Positions 9,975 to 20,080 of a stretch of DNA of 33,296 nucleotides are shown here, piece after piece. The notes under the pieces were generated by a model. The model searched no databases. It was not told the origin of the DNA and saw only the letters and a program-made list of their open reading frames with translations. The stretch is taken from assembly GCA_958430865.1 (NCBI GenBank), contig CAUDNR010000280.1, forward strand, positions 16,311-49,606, written 5' to 3'. This stretch comes from Entrophospora sp. SA101. Taxonomy: Eukaryota; Glomeromycota; Glomeromycetes; Entrophosporales; Entrophosporaceae. Position 1 is the stretch's first letter; the number at the start of each line of letters is the position of its first letter. A program made the position numbers and the translations under genes.

Positions 9975-11420
9975 AAAACCCCCAGGACCACTTCCTTGGA
10001 TAGAATTAAGGAATGAAAAGATAACTTAACCACTAGTATCCAGAAAAAAGCAACAACGCAAATTTTGTTTTATGATGGCCAATTTAACAGAGTGTGTCTA
10101 TTGGCATGATGAATATTTAAAATATTTTATTTAACAATAATTATTATACATATTTATTTGAATAATTTATACAATTACAACAATCTAAATTACTATGAAT
10201 TTAGGCTTTTATATTAATATTAATGGATATCATTCTAGTTTCATGTCGTATTTTGCAGTACATTATAATCGCCACTATCATGCATACCAAAGCTCCGATT
10301 GCAAGACCGAATCCCGCTCCAAATTTTTGATTACTATTAGTTATGTCAGTCACTTGGCCAATTAAACTTGCCGCACTATCTCCATCCTTAAAAATGAGAA
10401 TATCGCCTATAATCGCCAAAAGAATTACGATGGATCCAATTAGTGAAATCGCCGCCAAAACTGTTTGAATGAATACACTTGGGATACAAATGGCAATAAG
10501 GCCAATAATAATCAAGAAGATCGATACTATCAAAGCTAAAAAATAGATTCAAAATAAAAATTGATGAGTTTCATAATATTCATTCATACGTTATTGAAGA
10601 AGGCTCTCATTAAAAATATAATTACCGATAGGATGCATAGCCGCCAAAAATTTAGTACCGGAAGTTCCAATCCCATTAATCATACCACCCTTTGCACATT
10701 CCAATAAACTTTCGGGATGAAGAGGATTAGTGAAATTCGAGCCCACGCAAGAACCGTATAGCCCCAATTGTACCGTTATATTATTAATTTCATATTTCAT
10801 TATAAAAATTGATTGAATAACCGTTGTACCCAAGTTGACTAGTAAGAGACACACAAACGAGATGAATACAAGAAGGTTTGCAATTATAAGTTTTGTTCTA
10901 TTTGCCATTTTTATTGCTTACAAAAAAAAAAAATGTATGAAATAAAATAGTTTCTGCAAGAAAATATTGTAGATGATAACAATAAGAAAATGTGTTTTTT
11001 CAAATAATTGAAATTACAATTTAGTAAGTTCATGGAAAACAATCTTTATTTATATAATTTGATAAAATGAGAACAAATAAAACAGTACAAATGTTTTTTA
11101 ATTGGTTTATTTGGATAATCGATAAGTAAAAATGATTAGATTAGAATCCATCGCCATCACTTGAGAGTTTATTTGTTCAATCTGAACATTGTAAATAAGA
11201 ACAAATTGGACTTTGTCATTTTTGATTCAATGGTTAGTTTTATTTGGATTAATTAATCAGTAAAAATGGCAAGATGATAATAATTAGAATGTATCGTTGC
11301 GATTTTCAAAGAATATAAACTACAATTCAGGAAAATTAATTTCGAACGAAAAACCAACTTAAGACTTCATTTGCCCAATATGAACATTACAAAGTCGAGA
11401 CTTTGAGATTTTTTGGCAAT
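9975..11420. repeat. Arm 1 of a large inverted duplication (contains SUR7-like gene 1)
   Basis: The reverse complement of this arm aligns with about 15270-17235 through the 3' flank (AAATAAAATATTTTA; TTCATTCCTT.ATTCTATCCAAG), both exons, the intron, the promoter (AACTATTTTATTTCATACA just before the ATG; CTTTATTTATATAATTTGATAAA further up) and distal upstream sequence (TTAGAATCCAT, TTTCGAACGAAAACCAACTTA-like). Noncoding identity is visibly lower than coding identity. Confidence 0.85.
10201..10908 (-). CDS. SUR7/claudin-like four-TM membrane protein, gene 1
   Basis: Two exons: 10908-10626 and 10535-10201, with a 90-nt phase-1 intron (GTAATT...TTTTTTAG); 205 aa, ATG start, TAA stop. Hydrophobic segments lie at about residues 8-30, 95-115, 117-142 and 168-188. 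A long first extracytoplasmic loop carries GLYGSC (Cys54) and a second Cys71, plus N-glycosylation sequons at Asn43 and Asn58. This topology and paired-Cys loop fit the fungal SUR7/PalI branch of claudin-like proteins, which act in plasma-membrane domains and the cell-wall stress response. The family is inferred from architecture; the exact role is unknown. It is paralogous and inverted relative to 16267-16961, with Cys, sequons and intron position conserved. No lesion is visible. Confidence 0.75.
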
Positions 11421-11969
11421 TCCCAACTAAAATTGTCAATTTGTATTGAAATGAAATTGCTTATTAATCTCGAAGGCTGAAAAAACACAGGTTCGTAACA
11501 TTCTTAATGCATGAGAATGTTATGTTGAATTTGAAATTTGCATTGAATTTTAAATCCACCCCACAAAGAAAACGCGCGTGAAAGTAAACACAAAGCAACT
11601 AATTAAATTTGGTATCCCGACATAAATTCTCACGATTAGGTTTTAACTCACTACAAAAATGTTCATAAACAATTATGTTTATTGTTTGTTTATTCAAAAA
11701 ACGTTCAAATTAAAAAACGAATTCAGATATTAACAAGAAGATTATATTATATATCGAAAATGAAAAGCCAAATTCAGTTCTTTCATTAGACTAATCGACA
11801 TCTAGTCCACATTGTAAAAAAAAAATCTAATGCATAAAAAATCCATATATGGGAACTAATGAATATGAAAATGGAGCATATTAATATCGGATTTTCTAGG
11901 TAAAAGTGCCGATTTCTCTTAGTAATAGTAATAGTAATAGTAATAGGTGCAAGTAATAAAAAATATCGA

Positions 11970-13020
11970 CTAAATTCATTCATAATTCTCCCATTAATGG
12001 GAATTTAACAAAATGCAGATCACTATACAATAAGGGTGGTTTCCTGCTCCTTGTTACACGATCAATGCTAATTTTATTATATATATATATAAAAAAAAAT
12101 TTTTTATAAAAATGAAACAATATTAAAAATAGCAATAACAAGTATTCATCCGGTTCGAACAGTAGCTTCTACTAGCAATGACAATGGTAAAGTATTTACC
12201 CGGTTCAAGGTTGGCTTCTTCTACTAATAATGACAGACAACAACGCAACAAAGTACTTATCCACTTCAAAGGGCAATTCATCTTCATCAAAACTTTCATC
12301 AAATCCATCTGAACCAGTCGTTTCTTGAAATAGATTTAGAAAAAAAAATGCTATTCATGTGTTGACATTTTAATAATTATTTATATTAGTAATGCATAAA
12401 TTTTAAAAAAAAAAACGTGTGAATTTATTATTTAGGAAATTTTCTGCACAGAGTTGATCCTGATTTCTATTACCTAATAAATATTGTACAACAAGGTACA
12501 GGAAACAGGACGGAACATTCACTCCTAATGGACATAATAATAATGGACAAAAAAAAATTTTTTTTCTCAAAAATTTTTTCACAGATTTTTTAAATAAAAA
12601 CTTGTCAGTTAACTTTTTGTCCTATATATTAATAGTATTTTGAAGCTGTCGAATTGTTACTATAAGCGATTAATTGATTGTATCATAATTAAAATATTCA
12701 ACCAATTATTAAATGCTATAAAATATTGTATCTTTTGTTAAATTTATGGAAAATTTATTCACTTATGCATTTATCGAGTCATTTCTGTAAAAGGAAAGGT
12801 CTCTGATAAAAAAAATAAATGAAATTTATTCATTCGTAAAACAATAAAAATAAATTTGTATATAACACAATTGTTTGCTTCATAACTAATATTGTCTGAA
12901 TAAAAGTTAAATGATTGTGAATGAAATGGACAAAGAATTAAAGTTGGTTATAAAAAAATTTTGGATTAGGGTTTTTAAGAAATCCTAAAAGATTCTTTGA
13001 TAAGCATTTTTAACCGAAAA
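11970..13020. repeat. Copy B of the local direct duplication
   Basis: Corresponds in order and orientation to 8225-8720; the block starting TTCATTCATAATTCTCCCAT at about 11974 matches 8230. The rest resumes at about 12541 after about 540 bp absent from copy A, which includes the tandem at 12140-12310. Confidence 0.65.
12140..12310 (-). repeat. Degenerate tandem of about 49 bp, possibly an eroded protein repeat
   Basis: Plus-strand phrases AAGTATTCATCCGGTTCGAA, AAAGTATTTACCCGGTTCAAG and AAAGTACTTATCCACTTCAAAG recur at about 49-70 bp spacing. On the minus strand they translate as E-x-(F)E-x-x-K-YF-like phrases (FEVDKYF, LEPGKYF), but in different frames with stops. An eroded repetitive coding sequence is possible; the family is not recognised. 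Confidence 0.4.
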
Positions 13021-13429
13021 CAGATTCGATTACTTTTATTATTTTGTGAAGGGTTTGCTATTTCAATATATTTTTTTTATCAATATTTAAAAATTCCGTG
13101 TGGGCTGAGTTTATTTCTTTATTTATTTATAATTTTCGTGATCTTAGTCTTCTTACAACAATTAGTCACGCTTCGCTGCAAAAATTGTTTGCTTAATAGG
13201 ATCTGATGAATCTTTATTATTGTTTTATCCCATCAACACGATTGTTTTCCTGCATTAAGCTTTAAATGAATTGATTATACTAACATCTAAGGGTTGAAGG
13301 TGTACGGTAACACTTGAAAGCTATTCAATATTAGTTATATTGTGTGTGGAATATAAATGCCGTCTGTAAATCGTTTGGCCATTCTACAATATGACAACTT
13401 TCCGAGTATGCAGTTGTCAAGAAATCTCT

Positions 13430-13590
13430 AAACATTGTAAATACTTGTAAACGCCGCAAATTATTGTAAACATTTAAAATACCTGTAAACCTTGCAAATA
13501 CCTGTAAATACAGTAAACACTGTAAATGACTGTAAACACTGCAAATGACCGTAAACACCGTAAATGAAAGTAAACACCGCAAATCCTGTA
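13430..13590. repeat. GTAAAC/GCAAAT minisatellite, about 19-20 bp period
   Basis: Repeated GTAAAC...GCAAAT phrases, for example TGTAAACACTGCAAATGACC followed by GTAAACACCGTAAATGAAA and GTAAACACCGCAAATCC. It is best conserved at its right end and decays leftward. The minus-strand frame through it is a translation of the repeat. Confidence 0.8.
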
Positions 13591-14150
13591 TAAAATTTCT
13601 ATATTATTATTAGTATTATTATTATATATTGTGAGGATGCAAAGGATAGATCACATGATAAAAAACTATTGGCCGACACGTTGATAAATTCATCCTTATT
13701 TATTTCTTATATATTTATAAAACAAAAAGAAATTAATTTTTTAGAAGCGAATAAATCAGCAATCACAGACTAGTTATTGTGAATAACATTTTATGTCTAA
13801 TGTATTAAAAAAAGAATAATTTTAATTTATTTATATAGTATTTCTTGGTTTATTTTTTGTTTGTTTCTTCATTTAAAAAAATTTTTAGATTTCATTTTAC
13901 ATTATTTATTTAACCCAAATAATAACTGGTTAATTTTATGTCAATATTTCAGACCTTGCTCGTAAGGGTAGAGACAGAAAATTAATATAAAATTATTTCT
14001 TTACAAATATTCTGTTTTGTAATGAACCTTTACAAAATTTTTTTTTTTTTTAATAAAACACTTTTGTGGTCGGAAACTAAACAGTAGGGTTTAATTGTCC
14101 GTTCGGTTATCAGAATAATATAGACTCTAAGGTTTGTGATTTGGTTTATA

Positions 14151-14455
14151 TACACTCACCTCCCAAAAGTCATGGACCACCCCAAAAAAAAATTTTTTTA
14201 TTAATATTTTGTAGAGCCACCATTACTATTAATACATTCTTGTAAAGGATGATTGAGGTTTTTTTTGTGAAAGGTAAATATTTGATATATGTAGTTAATC
14301 AGAGATGACGGAATTAATCCAGTTGCAAGGATTATGATTGAAGTTAAACTGGAATAGAAGTTGTAGTTGTTGTCTGGTTTGTGTAATTTTGGAGGATGTA
14401 GTACCAATTTGAGATTTGAGAGGTTATTGATTGTTGGATTGTTGGCCATGGAATC
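14151..14455 (-). mobile_element. Truncated Tc1/mariner-like element: terminal repeat plus transposase C-terminal relic
   Basis: After TA at 14151-14152, CACTCACCTCCCAAAAGTCA leads into TGGACCACCCC, a Tc1-type terminal repeat. On the minus strand the frame ending at 14201 gives IPSSLINYIYQ...LQECINSNGGSTKY, resembling the C-terminus of Tc1 transposases (SLI..YI ... GG.TKY). Further upstream a WP..QS...ISNWYY-like stretch in another frame may be the decayed segment around the third catalytic residue. No matching second terminal repeat was found rightward, so the copy is truncated and dead. Confidence 0.6.
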
Positions 14456-15269
14456 GAATCCAAATTAGAATTGGCTTGACAGGAAAATAGGCGGTGGTAT
14501 TTTCAGATGATTGATTGCAGTAGAAACAATTAAGGTTATGTTGGAATAGTGTGAAAAATTTCAAGTCTGTATGAGAATAATGTGCCATGGTAAAAGTGTG
14601 AATTATTTTCAGTGAACATTGAATAATGGGGAGAATTTAAACAAAATTTTGTATATGATTGTTTGATGGAATTTGCTTTACCAAGATAGGTTGTGTTTGC
14701 CATTTAATCATAGTTTGTGAATTTGAGTTTATTTTTATAAAGAATGTAAAGAGTAATCAATATATTGTTGATTGAATATGGATTGGAGGGTGAAGAAGGA
14801 TTTATGCAAACTATTTCAGTTGATGCTGATTTAGCTAAGTTATCAACTAAATGTCATTCAAGCATTAATGAAGTTGAAGTCGAACGAAATTCATTGAATT
14901 TCATTGCAAAACTTTGAGCTTAGAACAACATTAAAATTTTTCTGTTCTTAAAATTAATTTGGCCTTGACTCAATCCCCAAAATCTCGATTTTTAATTGCA
15001 TCTGACTACACTCGTCAAAAAGTCATCTGATTGAGTCGAGTGATCAGCCTATTTCTATAGTAATAGCACTAAATAGATTTTTACATAGTAAGATCATAGA
15101 ACTTTAGAACTTTTTTACTATTAATAAATTTAAAAAAAATCTCTTTACCGTTATAACTTAAGTCTTATAGAATAAAACTGCTGTGAATTTTTCACTCTAG
15201 TATGTTTGATTAATGGGCCTCTCATTATGTGAATCATTATTTGATTTTTTTTGAAATTAAAAATATCAA
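14456..15269. other. Intergenic, nothing recognised
   Basis: AT-rich sequence with no coding, RNA or clear repeat signal that I could support. Confidence 0.4.
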
Positions 15270-15424
15270 ATTGCTCATTTATAATGTTCAGGTTGAGCAA
15301 AATAAAGTCATAAGTTGGTTTTCGTTCGAAATGGGTACCACAAGTGATAACAATGGATTCTAATCAAATCATTATCTTTCATTCCTACTGATAAATTAAT
15401 CCAAATATTTACGGTTTATGATCG

Positions 15425-16078
15425 ACATGGTCATATGACTCATGTATTTTGAGTAGATCACGAGAAGTTCATTCATTTTATTTCAAACTTTTTTGAATGT
15501 TATAAGTCATAAAAAAGTCACCCGTTATGGCATTTTTTTACTCATTGTTCAAACCAAAACTTTACCTGTATATAATGCGATATTGTATCTATTTATTTTG
15601 TTATGAAACTTTACGTTTATATTTATATATAAAATTTAAAAAATTTTTGTGCGTGAAAAATGAAATTTATGTGAATTTCAAATTCACATGTGAAATTCAA
15701 ATCAGCCAATCAGAATTCAGAATTTTAAAATTGTAATTCCTTTTATCGGAAAAATTTTCTATATCATGAAAAATTTTTCAAGAAATTTTATATGACATGT
15801 ATAAAATGGTCCCTTATAACCTAAAACTTTTCTAATAAAAAGAAAAAAGAAAATCGATGGAAATGAAATGAAATCTAGGCCTTTATCTTTAATTCTATGG
15901 GGTTAATTTTTTCTTTTTCTCTTTTAATAAGGAGTCACAAGCTTTTAAAGTCATGTGATAATCATTGATGTTCCGCACTATATAGATTTCAATTTCAATT
16001 TCACATACAACAATATTAGTATGAACGATTTCAAAAATTTGTTGACTATGTAAGTATGTTGCACTGCCCCCATTCTTA
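15425..16078. other. Arm-2-specific insertion of about 650 bp upstream of SUR7-like gene 2
   Basis: Arm 1 runs continuously from the CTTTATTTATATAATTTGATAAA block into TTTGGAT..TCGATAAGTAAAAATGATTAG; arm 2 has about 650 extra bases between the same blocks. The insert includes the palindrome TTCACATGTGAA at about 15684 inside repeated AAATTCA phrases. No terminal repeats or target duplication were resolved. A frame starting at 16146 reads from arm homology into the insert and is probably fortuitous. Confidence 0.55.
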
Positions 16079-16266
16079 ATTAAAAATGTTTGTGCGCTTG
16101 TACAATTCTCATTTATCAAATTATATAAATAAAGGTTATTTACCATGAATTTACTGAAATAGTAATTTTAATTCCTTGAAAAACTCACTTTTCTTATCAT
16201 CATCATCATCTATAATATTTTCTCGCTGCAACTATTTTATTTCATACACTTTTATAGATAATAAAA

Positions 16267-16961
16267 ATGTCTAGTAAATTAGCAATTACATTGGGAACCG
16301 TTTTTGCATCCATCTCGTTTGTGTTTCTCCTACTGGTGAACTTGGGTACAAATGTTATTCGATCAATTTACGTAATGCAATACGCAGCCAGTAACATAAC
16401 GGCACAATTGGGTATATACGGTTCTTGCGTGGGATCGAATTTCACTGGTCCTCTTCATCCCGAAATTTTATTGGGATGTGCAAAGAGTGGTCTCATTAAT
16501 GAAATTGGAACTTCCGGTACTAAATTTTTGGCAGCTATGCATCTTGTTGGTAATTATATTTTTTAATGGGGTCTTCTTCAATAACGTATGAATAAAATAT
16601 TATATAAATAGTTAATGTTTATTTGAATCTATTTTTAGCTTTGATAGTATCAACCTTGTTGGTTATTGTTGGCTTTATTGCCATTTGCGTACCAAATATA
16701 TTGATGCAAACTATTTTGGCCACAATTTCAATATTTGGATCTATCGTGATTATTTTGGCGATTATAGGCGATATTCTCGTTTTTAAGGATAACGAGAATG
16801 CAGAAATTTTGATTGGTGAATTGGATGACTCAATAAGTAGTAAAAACTTTGGAGTGGGATTCGGTCTCACAATCGGAGCTTTGGCATGCACGCTCATAGC
16901 GATTGTACTATTCATAAAGAGTCTACATAAAACTAAAAAAGTCACTAATGTAAAAGCCTAA
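16267..16961 (+). CDS. SUR7/claudin-like four-TM membrane protein, gene 2
   Basis: Two exons: 16267-16549 and 16639-16961, with an 89-nt phase-1 intron (GTAATT...TTTTTAG); 201 aa, ATG start (AAAAATG context), TAA stop. Predicted membrane segments at about residues 8-30, 95-115, 117-142 and 166-187. The first loop contains GIYGSC (Cys54), Cys71, and sequons at Asn43 and Asn58, all at the same positions as gene 1. The loop block YGSCVGSNFT is identical in both copies, while the loop between TM3 and TM4 and the C-terminal tail diverge most. A SUR7/PalI-type plasma-membrane protein is the best fit from topology. Coding sequence is better conserved than flanks, suggesting both copies are under selection. 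It is transcribed away from gene 1, and its upstream region differs by a 650-bp insertion. Confidence 0.75.
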
Positions 16962-17239
16962 ATTCATAGTAATATTTATATTGTTACAATTACCGGATAT
17001 TCAAAAAATATCTATAATAATTATTGTTAAATAAAATATTTTACGTGCCAATAAGCACAAACTTTATTAAATTAGTCATATTAAAATAAAATTCACGGGT
17101 TGCTTTTTTTTTCAGGGTGCTATTGGTCGGATCCAATGCCTCAAAAGGCAACGACTACCAATACTAATGATTAAGCCATTTTTTCATTCCTTGATTCTAT
17201 CCAAGAAAAGTAATCATAGGGTTTTTTTTATGTCTATGA

Positions 17240-17881
17240 AAAATATTGTGAGAAGATAATAAAACCTTTTATTTATTTCACCCGATCCGTGATTTAAAAT
17301 TCCATGTTTTCATCAATAACATATTACATTTGTGGAAAAGACGGAATTTGCTACTATTACTATTACTATTGGAAATTCGCGATTCAAATAACGGATTATT
17401 CTTTTATAGTAATCATGTTTAATTAGTGAAATGATCAACATTTCTATTATCGATTTAATGTAAAAATCCACGAGTATAGACTATTTAATGATAATTATAT
17501 TAATTCATATATTTATGAGTTCTAAGCTTACCGAAATCTATAATGCTTTCTTTTCTTCATATGAATGTATAATGTTTTTCTTTTCTTCGTATGAATGTAT
17601 AATTTATTTCTTTTCTTTTGTATGAAAAAAATATAAATTTCAATGTAACATACATGTGTGTTACATTATTATTATTATTTGAAATTTTTCTCACGTGCAC
17701 ATAAAAACATTTTATTATTATGTAACAAAAGTATAGTAAAACTTTTTTTATGTAATGCAAAGGTAGTCGATTAGTCATTTTCTCGAATTAATTCATCAAC
17801 TAACATTCCAATAAATAAAAATCATCCTTAAAAATACTTTATTAAAAAAAAAAAAAAACCGTTGTTTTGATTTTCTCATTT
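17240..17881. other. Intergenic; includes a short tandem of about 31 bp
   Basis: No gene supported. At 17546-17626 three copies of a unit of about 30-31 bp (TTTCTTTTCTTCRTATGAA followed by TGTATAAT) sit in tandem, the third decayed. Short ATT trinucleotide runs occur at about 17357-17372 and 17667-17680. Confidence 0.6.
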
Positions 17882-18006
17882 AACTAGTTTAGGTTAGTAG
17901 TTTATGCCTAGGTTTAGTTTTAGTTTTAGTTTTCTGCTTAGTATTAGTGTAAGTTCATTTTCCGAAACGTTTCGGGAAGCCAAAAGAGTTTCTGGTCACA
18001 ACACTG
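17882..18006. mobile_element. Truncated, inverted copy of the 6631-6811 hAT-type MITE family
   Basis: AACTAGTTTAGGTTAGTAG, TTTTCTGCTTAGT, GTAAGTTCATTTTCC and the intact end GGTCACAACACTG are the reverse complement of the 6631-6750 part of the nested MITE. Only one terminal repeat is present; the other end stops at the CTAGTTT block, so this copy is truncated. Confidence 0.8.
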
Positions 18007-18311
18007 GTTGAAATTAAATAGCTCTTCTTAAATGTAAAATAAATAAAACTTTTTATTCTTACCAAATAGTTCTCTTCGGTTGGAAAAAAAAATATATTGT
18101 TATTGCACGATAAACGTTCATCACGTGGAAAAAAGATCAAAGAAAGAATAAAGAATAAAGAATCACGTAGATCGATTTCAGAAAAATAAAAATTCTTTCC
18201 CAAAAAATTAGGTTTGAAAAAAATAGAATTTTACTGGTTCATTGATCATGTCTCTCCTCACCTTGCAAAGCATTGCATACAACGCTTGCAATTGTTTTGT
18301 TTTGCATCTAT

Positions 18312-18492
18312 TAAGAAACGAAACATTTGCCGTACGACACAAATATGGTGAAAACATTGATCGCGCCAATAGCCGAAAAAATCAAGCGCGGCTAAACGCA
18401 AAAGGAGACAATCGGCGAGAAACCTGCACGAAGGTCGCTCGTCTTACTGATTTTGGAAGGTGGTGGTGACACGGCAAATGTTTCGTTTCTTA
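18312..18492. mobile_element. 181-bp element or hairpin with 22-bp perfect inverted repeats
   Basis: The left arm (18312-18333) begins TAAGAAACGAAACATTTG and ends CCGT; the right arm (18471-18492) is its exact inverse. The 137-bp interior is unusually GC-rich and contains a smaller hairpin around TAGCCG...CGGCTA. No target duplication is visible in the flanks, so it could be a MITE with an unusual insertion mode or a structured locus. A plus-strand open frame (Arg/Asn-rich) crosses it, but lacks family features. Confidence 0.6.
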
Positions 18493-19064
18493 CTTGTGTT
18501 AATTATTTAATTAATAAGAATTCCGCACATCTTATTATTATCTCTTGACCTTCGAAATCCTTAACTACTCTATATATGTATTGAAATAATATTACGTATT
18601 ACTTCCAAGCTGCAGTGCAAACGGGTCTGTTTGTTGTATATTACTTACTGAGGCCAAGTTTTTGATGTTGGCGTTGATGGCAATGAAAATTTAATCATAT
18701 ATTGTTGCTATTATAACTATAGTAAATACGTGCTGAATATCTTTACCTATAAAAGAATTAGCATTACCTCTTGTACGAAATTAACTATTTCTGTATATAT
18801 AAAAGAAAATCCATTGAAATAAGGGGAAAATCAGAAAATATGTGTCACATAACATTACGAGTGTCGCAGTTAGAAATTGCACATATTCTGGTCCAATTAA
18901 TTGTATATAGGATAATAAAGAAATATTTTTTTCCAAGACTGGGAGGATTTTTATTCGACCGTGATAGAAAATTCAAGGATCAGCCAAAGGAAACTTATTA
19001 AGGAAGTTGCACAAATCTTTTAAAATTCGTGTGATTGAAGAAATCTGCGCCACCAAAAGAAATG
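18493..19064. other. Intergenic, no gene supported
   Basis: A plus-strand frame at 18771-19001 begins at TTG and shows no recognisable features. Nothing else stands out before the tRNA. Confidence 0.4.
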
Positions 19065-19136
19065 AGGTCGCGCCGAGACTCGAACTCGGATCACAAGATT
19101 CAGAGTCTTGGGTGCTAACCATTACACCACGCAACC
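19065..19136 (-). tRNA. tRNA-Gln (anticodon CUG)
   Basis: The minus strand folds into a full cloverleaf: acceptor GGTTGCG/CGCGACC (one G-U pair), D arm GTGT-loop-GCAC, anticodon stem CAAGA/TCTTG with loop CTCTGAA (anticodon CTG), variable TGAT, and perfect T arm CCGAG-TTCGAGT-CTCGG. The U discriminator is usual for eukaryotic tRNA-Gln. Internal box A (TGGTGTAATGGTTAGC) and box B (GTTCGAGTCTC) are intact, and a T-rich Pol III stop (TTTCTTTT) follows. No intron. It should decode CAG. Confidence 0.95.
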
Positions 19137-19233
19137 ATTTTTAATATTGTCACTTTATTGAAATTTTACTTAAAACATTATTTATTATTTTTTGGAAAAA
19201 GTGTGATGATTAAAAAGATCTCATTACGTTTAT

Positions 19234-19677
19234 TTATGAAATAAGTTTCCAAAAATATTTGAATAATTGTCTTGTTGAATAAAACATCCATCTTAACATT
19301 TTAAAATAAATTGCAAGACAAATTGATATCATGAAATTGATTACTCCAATTGTGAACAATGTCATAATACCAATTCCAATCGTTAGACTATTAACCATGA
19401 TATAAGTAAAAAGCCCTATAATAATTAATATTTAATCAATCGATCGGTTTATAATATTAACATACTAATAAAAACGATAAAATTTGCCTATATACATACA
19501 TATATTAAAGGTAACAATCAAAGATCCAATCGACCAAATAAAGAATATGAATAAAGGGAAGGCAAAAAACACACTCCAAACAAATGCTAAATCAGTTAAC
19601 GTCTGATATCTGGTTGAGGTTTGATAAGCATAATTTGTAAATTGAAACAACCAAGTTGGCATAAATTTCGAATACAT
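19234..19677 (-). CDS. Small hydrophobic membrane protein of unknown function
   Basis: Two exons: 19677-19500 and 19415-19234, with an 84-nt intron (GTATGT...TTATAG); 119 aa, ATG start, TAA stop. Joining exons in phase 1 restores a Trp codon and gives a continuous frame. It has two strong hydrophobic stretches, residues about 32-58 (FVWSVFFAFPLFIFFIWSIG) and about 61-98 (TYIMVNSLTIGIGIMTLFTI...), the latter possibly two helices. The C-terminus is basic and aromatic (RQLFKYFWKLIS). I do not recognise the family. It lies 403 bp downstream of the permease gene on the same strand. The clean splice supports a real gene. Confidence 0.55.
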
Positions 19678-20080
19678 TTTAAAATGAGAAAAATGAATTA
19701 TGTTGATGATAAAGTTTTATATTTATATGTGCGCATGAAATGTTGCCATAGTACATCCAAGAATTACGAAATGGTTATTTTTATAAATAAAATTTTTGAA
19801 TGTGATCTGATAGAGGGTATCGACAGTGATTGTTATTTAATAATTATAAAGATTTTTCAATATAAACTATTTGGGAGCAGACTTGTCATTGGCCAATAAA
19901 AATTCGTGTTCTGAATTCGCAGTATTTAATTAATGCCAATTTAGAACAAAAAAAATCCTTTGTCTTTTGACAACAAATAATAAATATATTACAAAATTAG
20001 ATTTAATAATTAATTATTGAGAATTAAATTACTAAATTGTCTATAAAACGTCTATATAAAAATCATCTTGAAATAAATAA

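Larger units (their letters stand above)
11421..14150. other. Spacer between the inverted arms: no confident gene
   Basis: Holds a (TAGTAA)n hexamer run at about 11918-11946, a degenerate tandem of about 49 bp at 12140-12310, the second copy of the local direct duplication (11970-13020), and the GTAAAC minisatellite (13430-13590). Open frames here begin at non-ATG codons or lie in repeats. Confidence 0.5.
15270..17235. repeat. Arm 2 of the large inverted duplication (contains SUR7-like gene 2)
   Basis: Inverted counterpart of 9975-11420. Homology covers the 3' flank to about 17235, the gene, the proximal promoter to about 16078, and distal upstream sequence 15270-15425. The 15425-16078 segment has no counterpart in arm 1, and a short extra block (GGTCGGATCC...ACGACTACC, about 17125-17160) interrupts the 3' flank. 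Confidence 0.85.

Noticed and set aside
13331..13582. 83-aa minus-strand frame
   Set aside because: Runs through the GTAAAC minisatellite; no independent coding evidence.
13430..13590. CRISPR-like array
   Set aside because: Units are about 19-20 bp with no unique spacers, and the sequence is eukaryotic; it is a minisatellite.
15895..16146. 83-aa minus-strand frame with ATG
   Set aside because: Its start lies in sequence homologous to the arm-1 promoter, where the frame is not open, and it continues into the arm-2 insertion.
18242..18469. Plus-strand frame across the 22-bp inverted-repeat element
   Set aside because: Begins at a non-ATG codon and covers the element; no domain.
19684..19899. 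72-aa ATG frame divergent from the small membrane protein
   Set aside because: No recognisable features; at this AT content and length, chance is likely.
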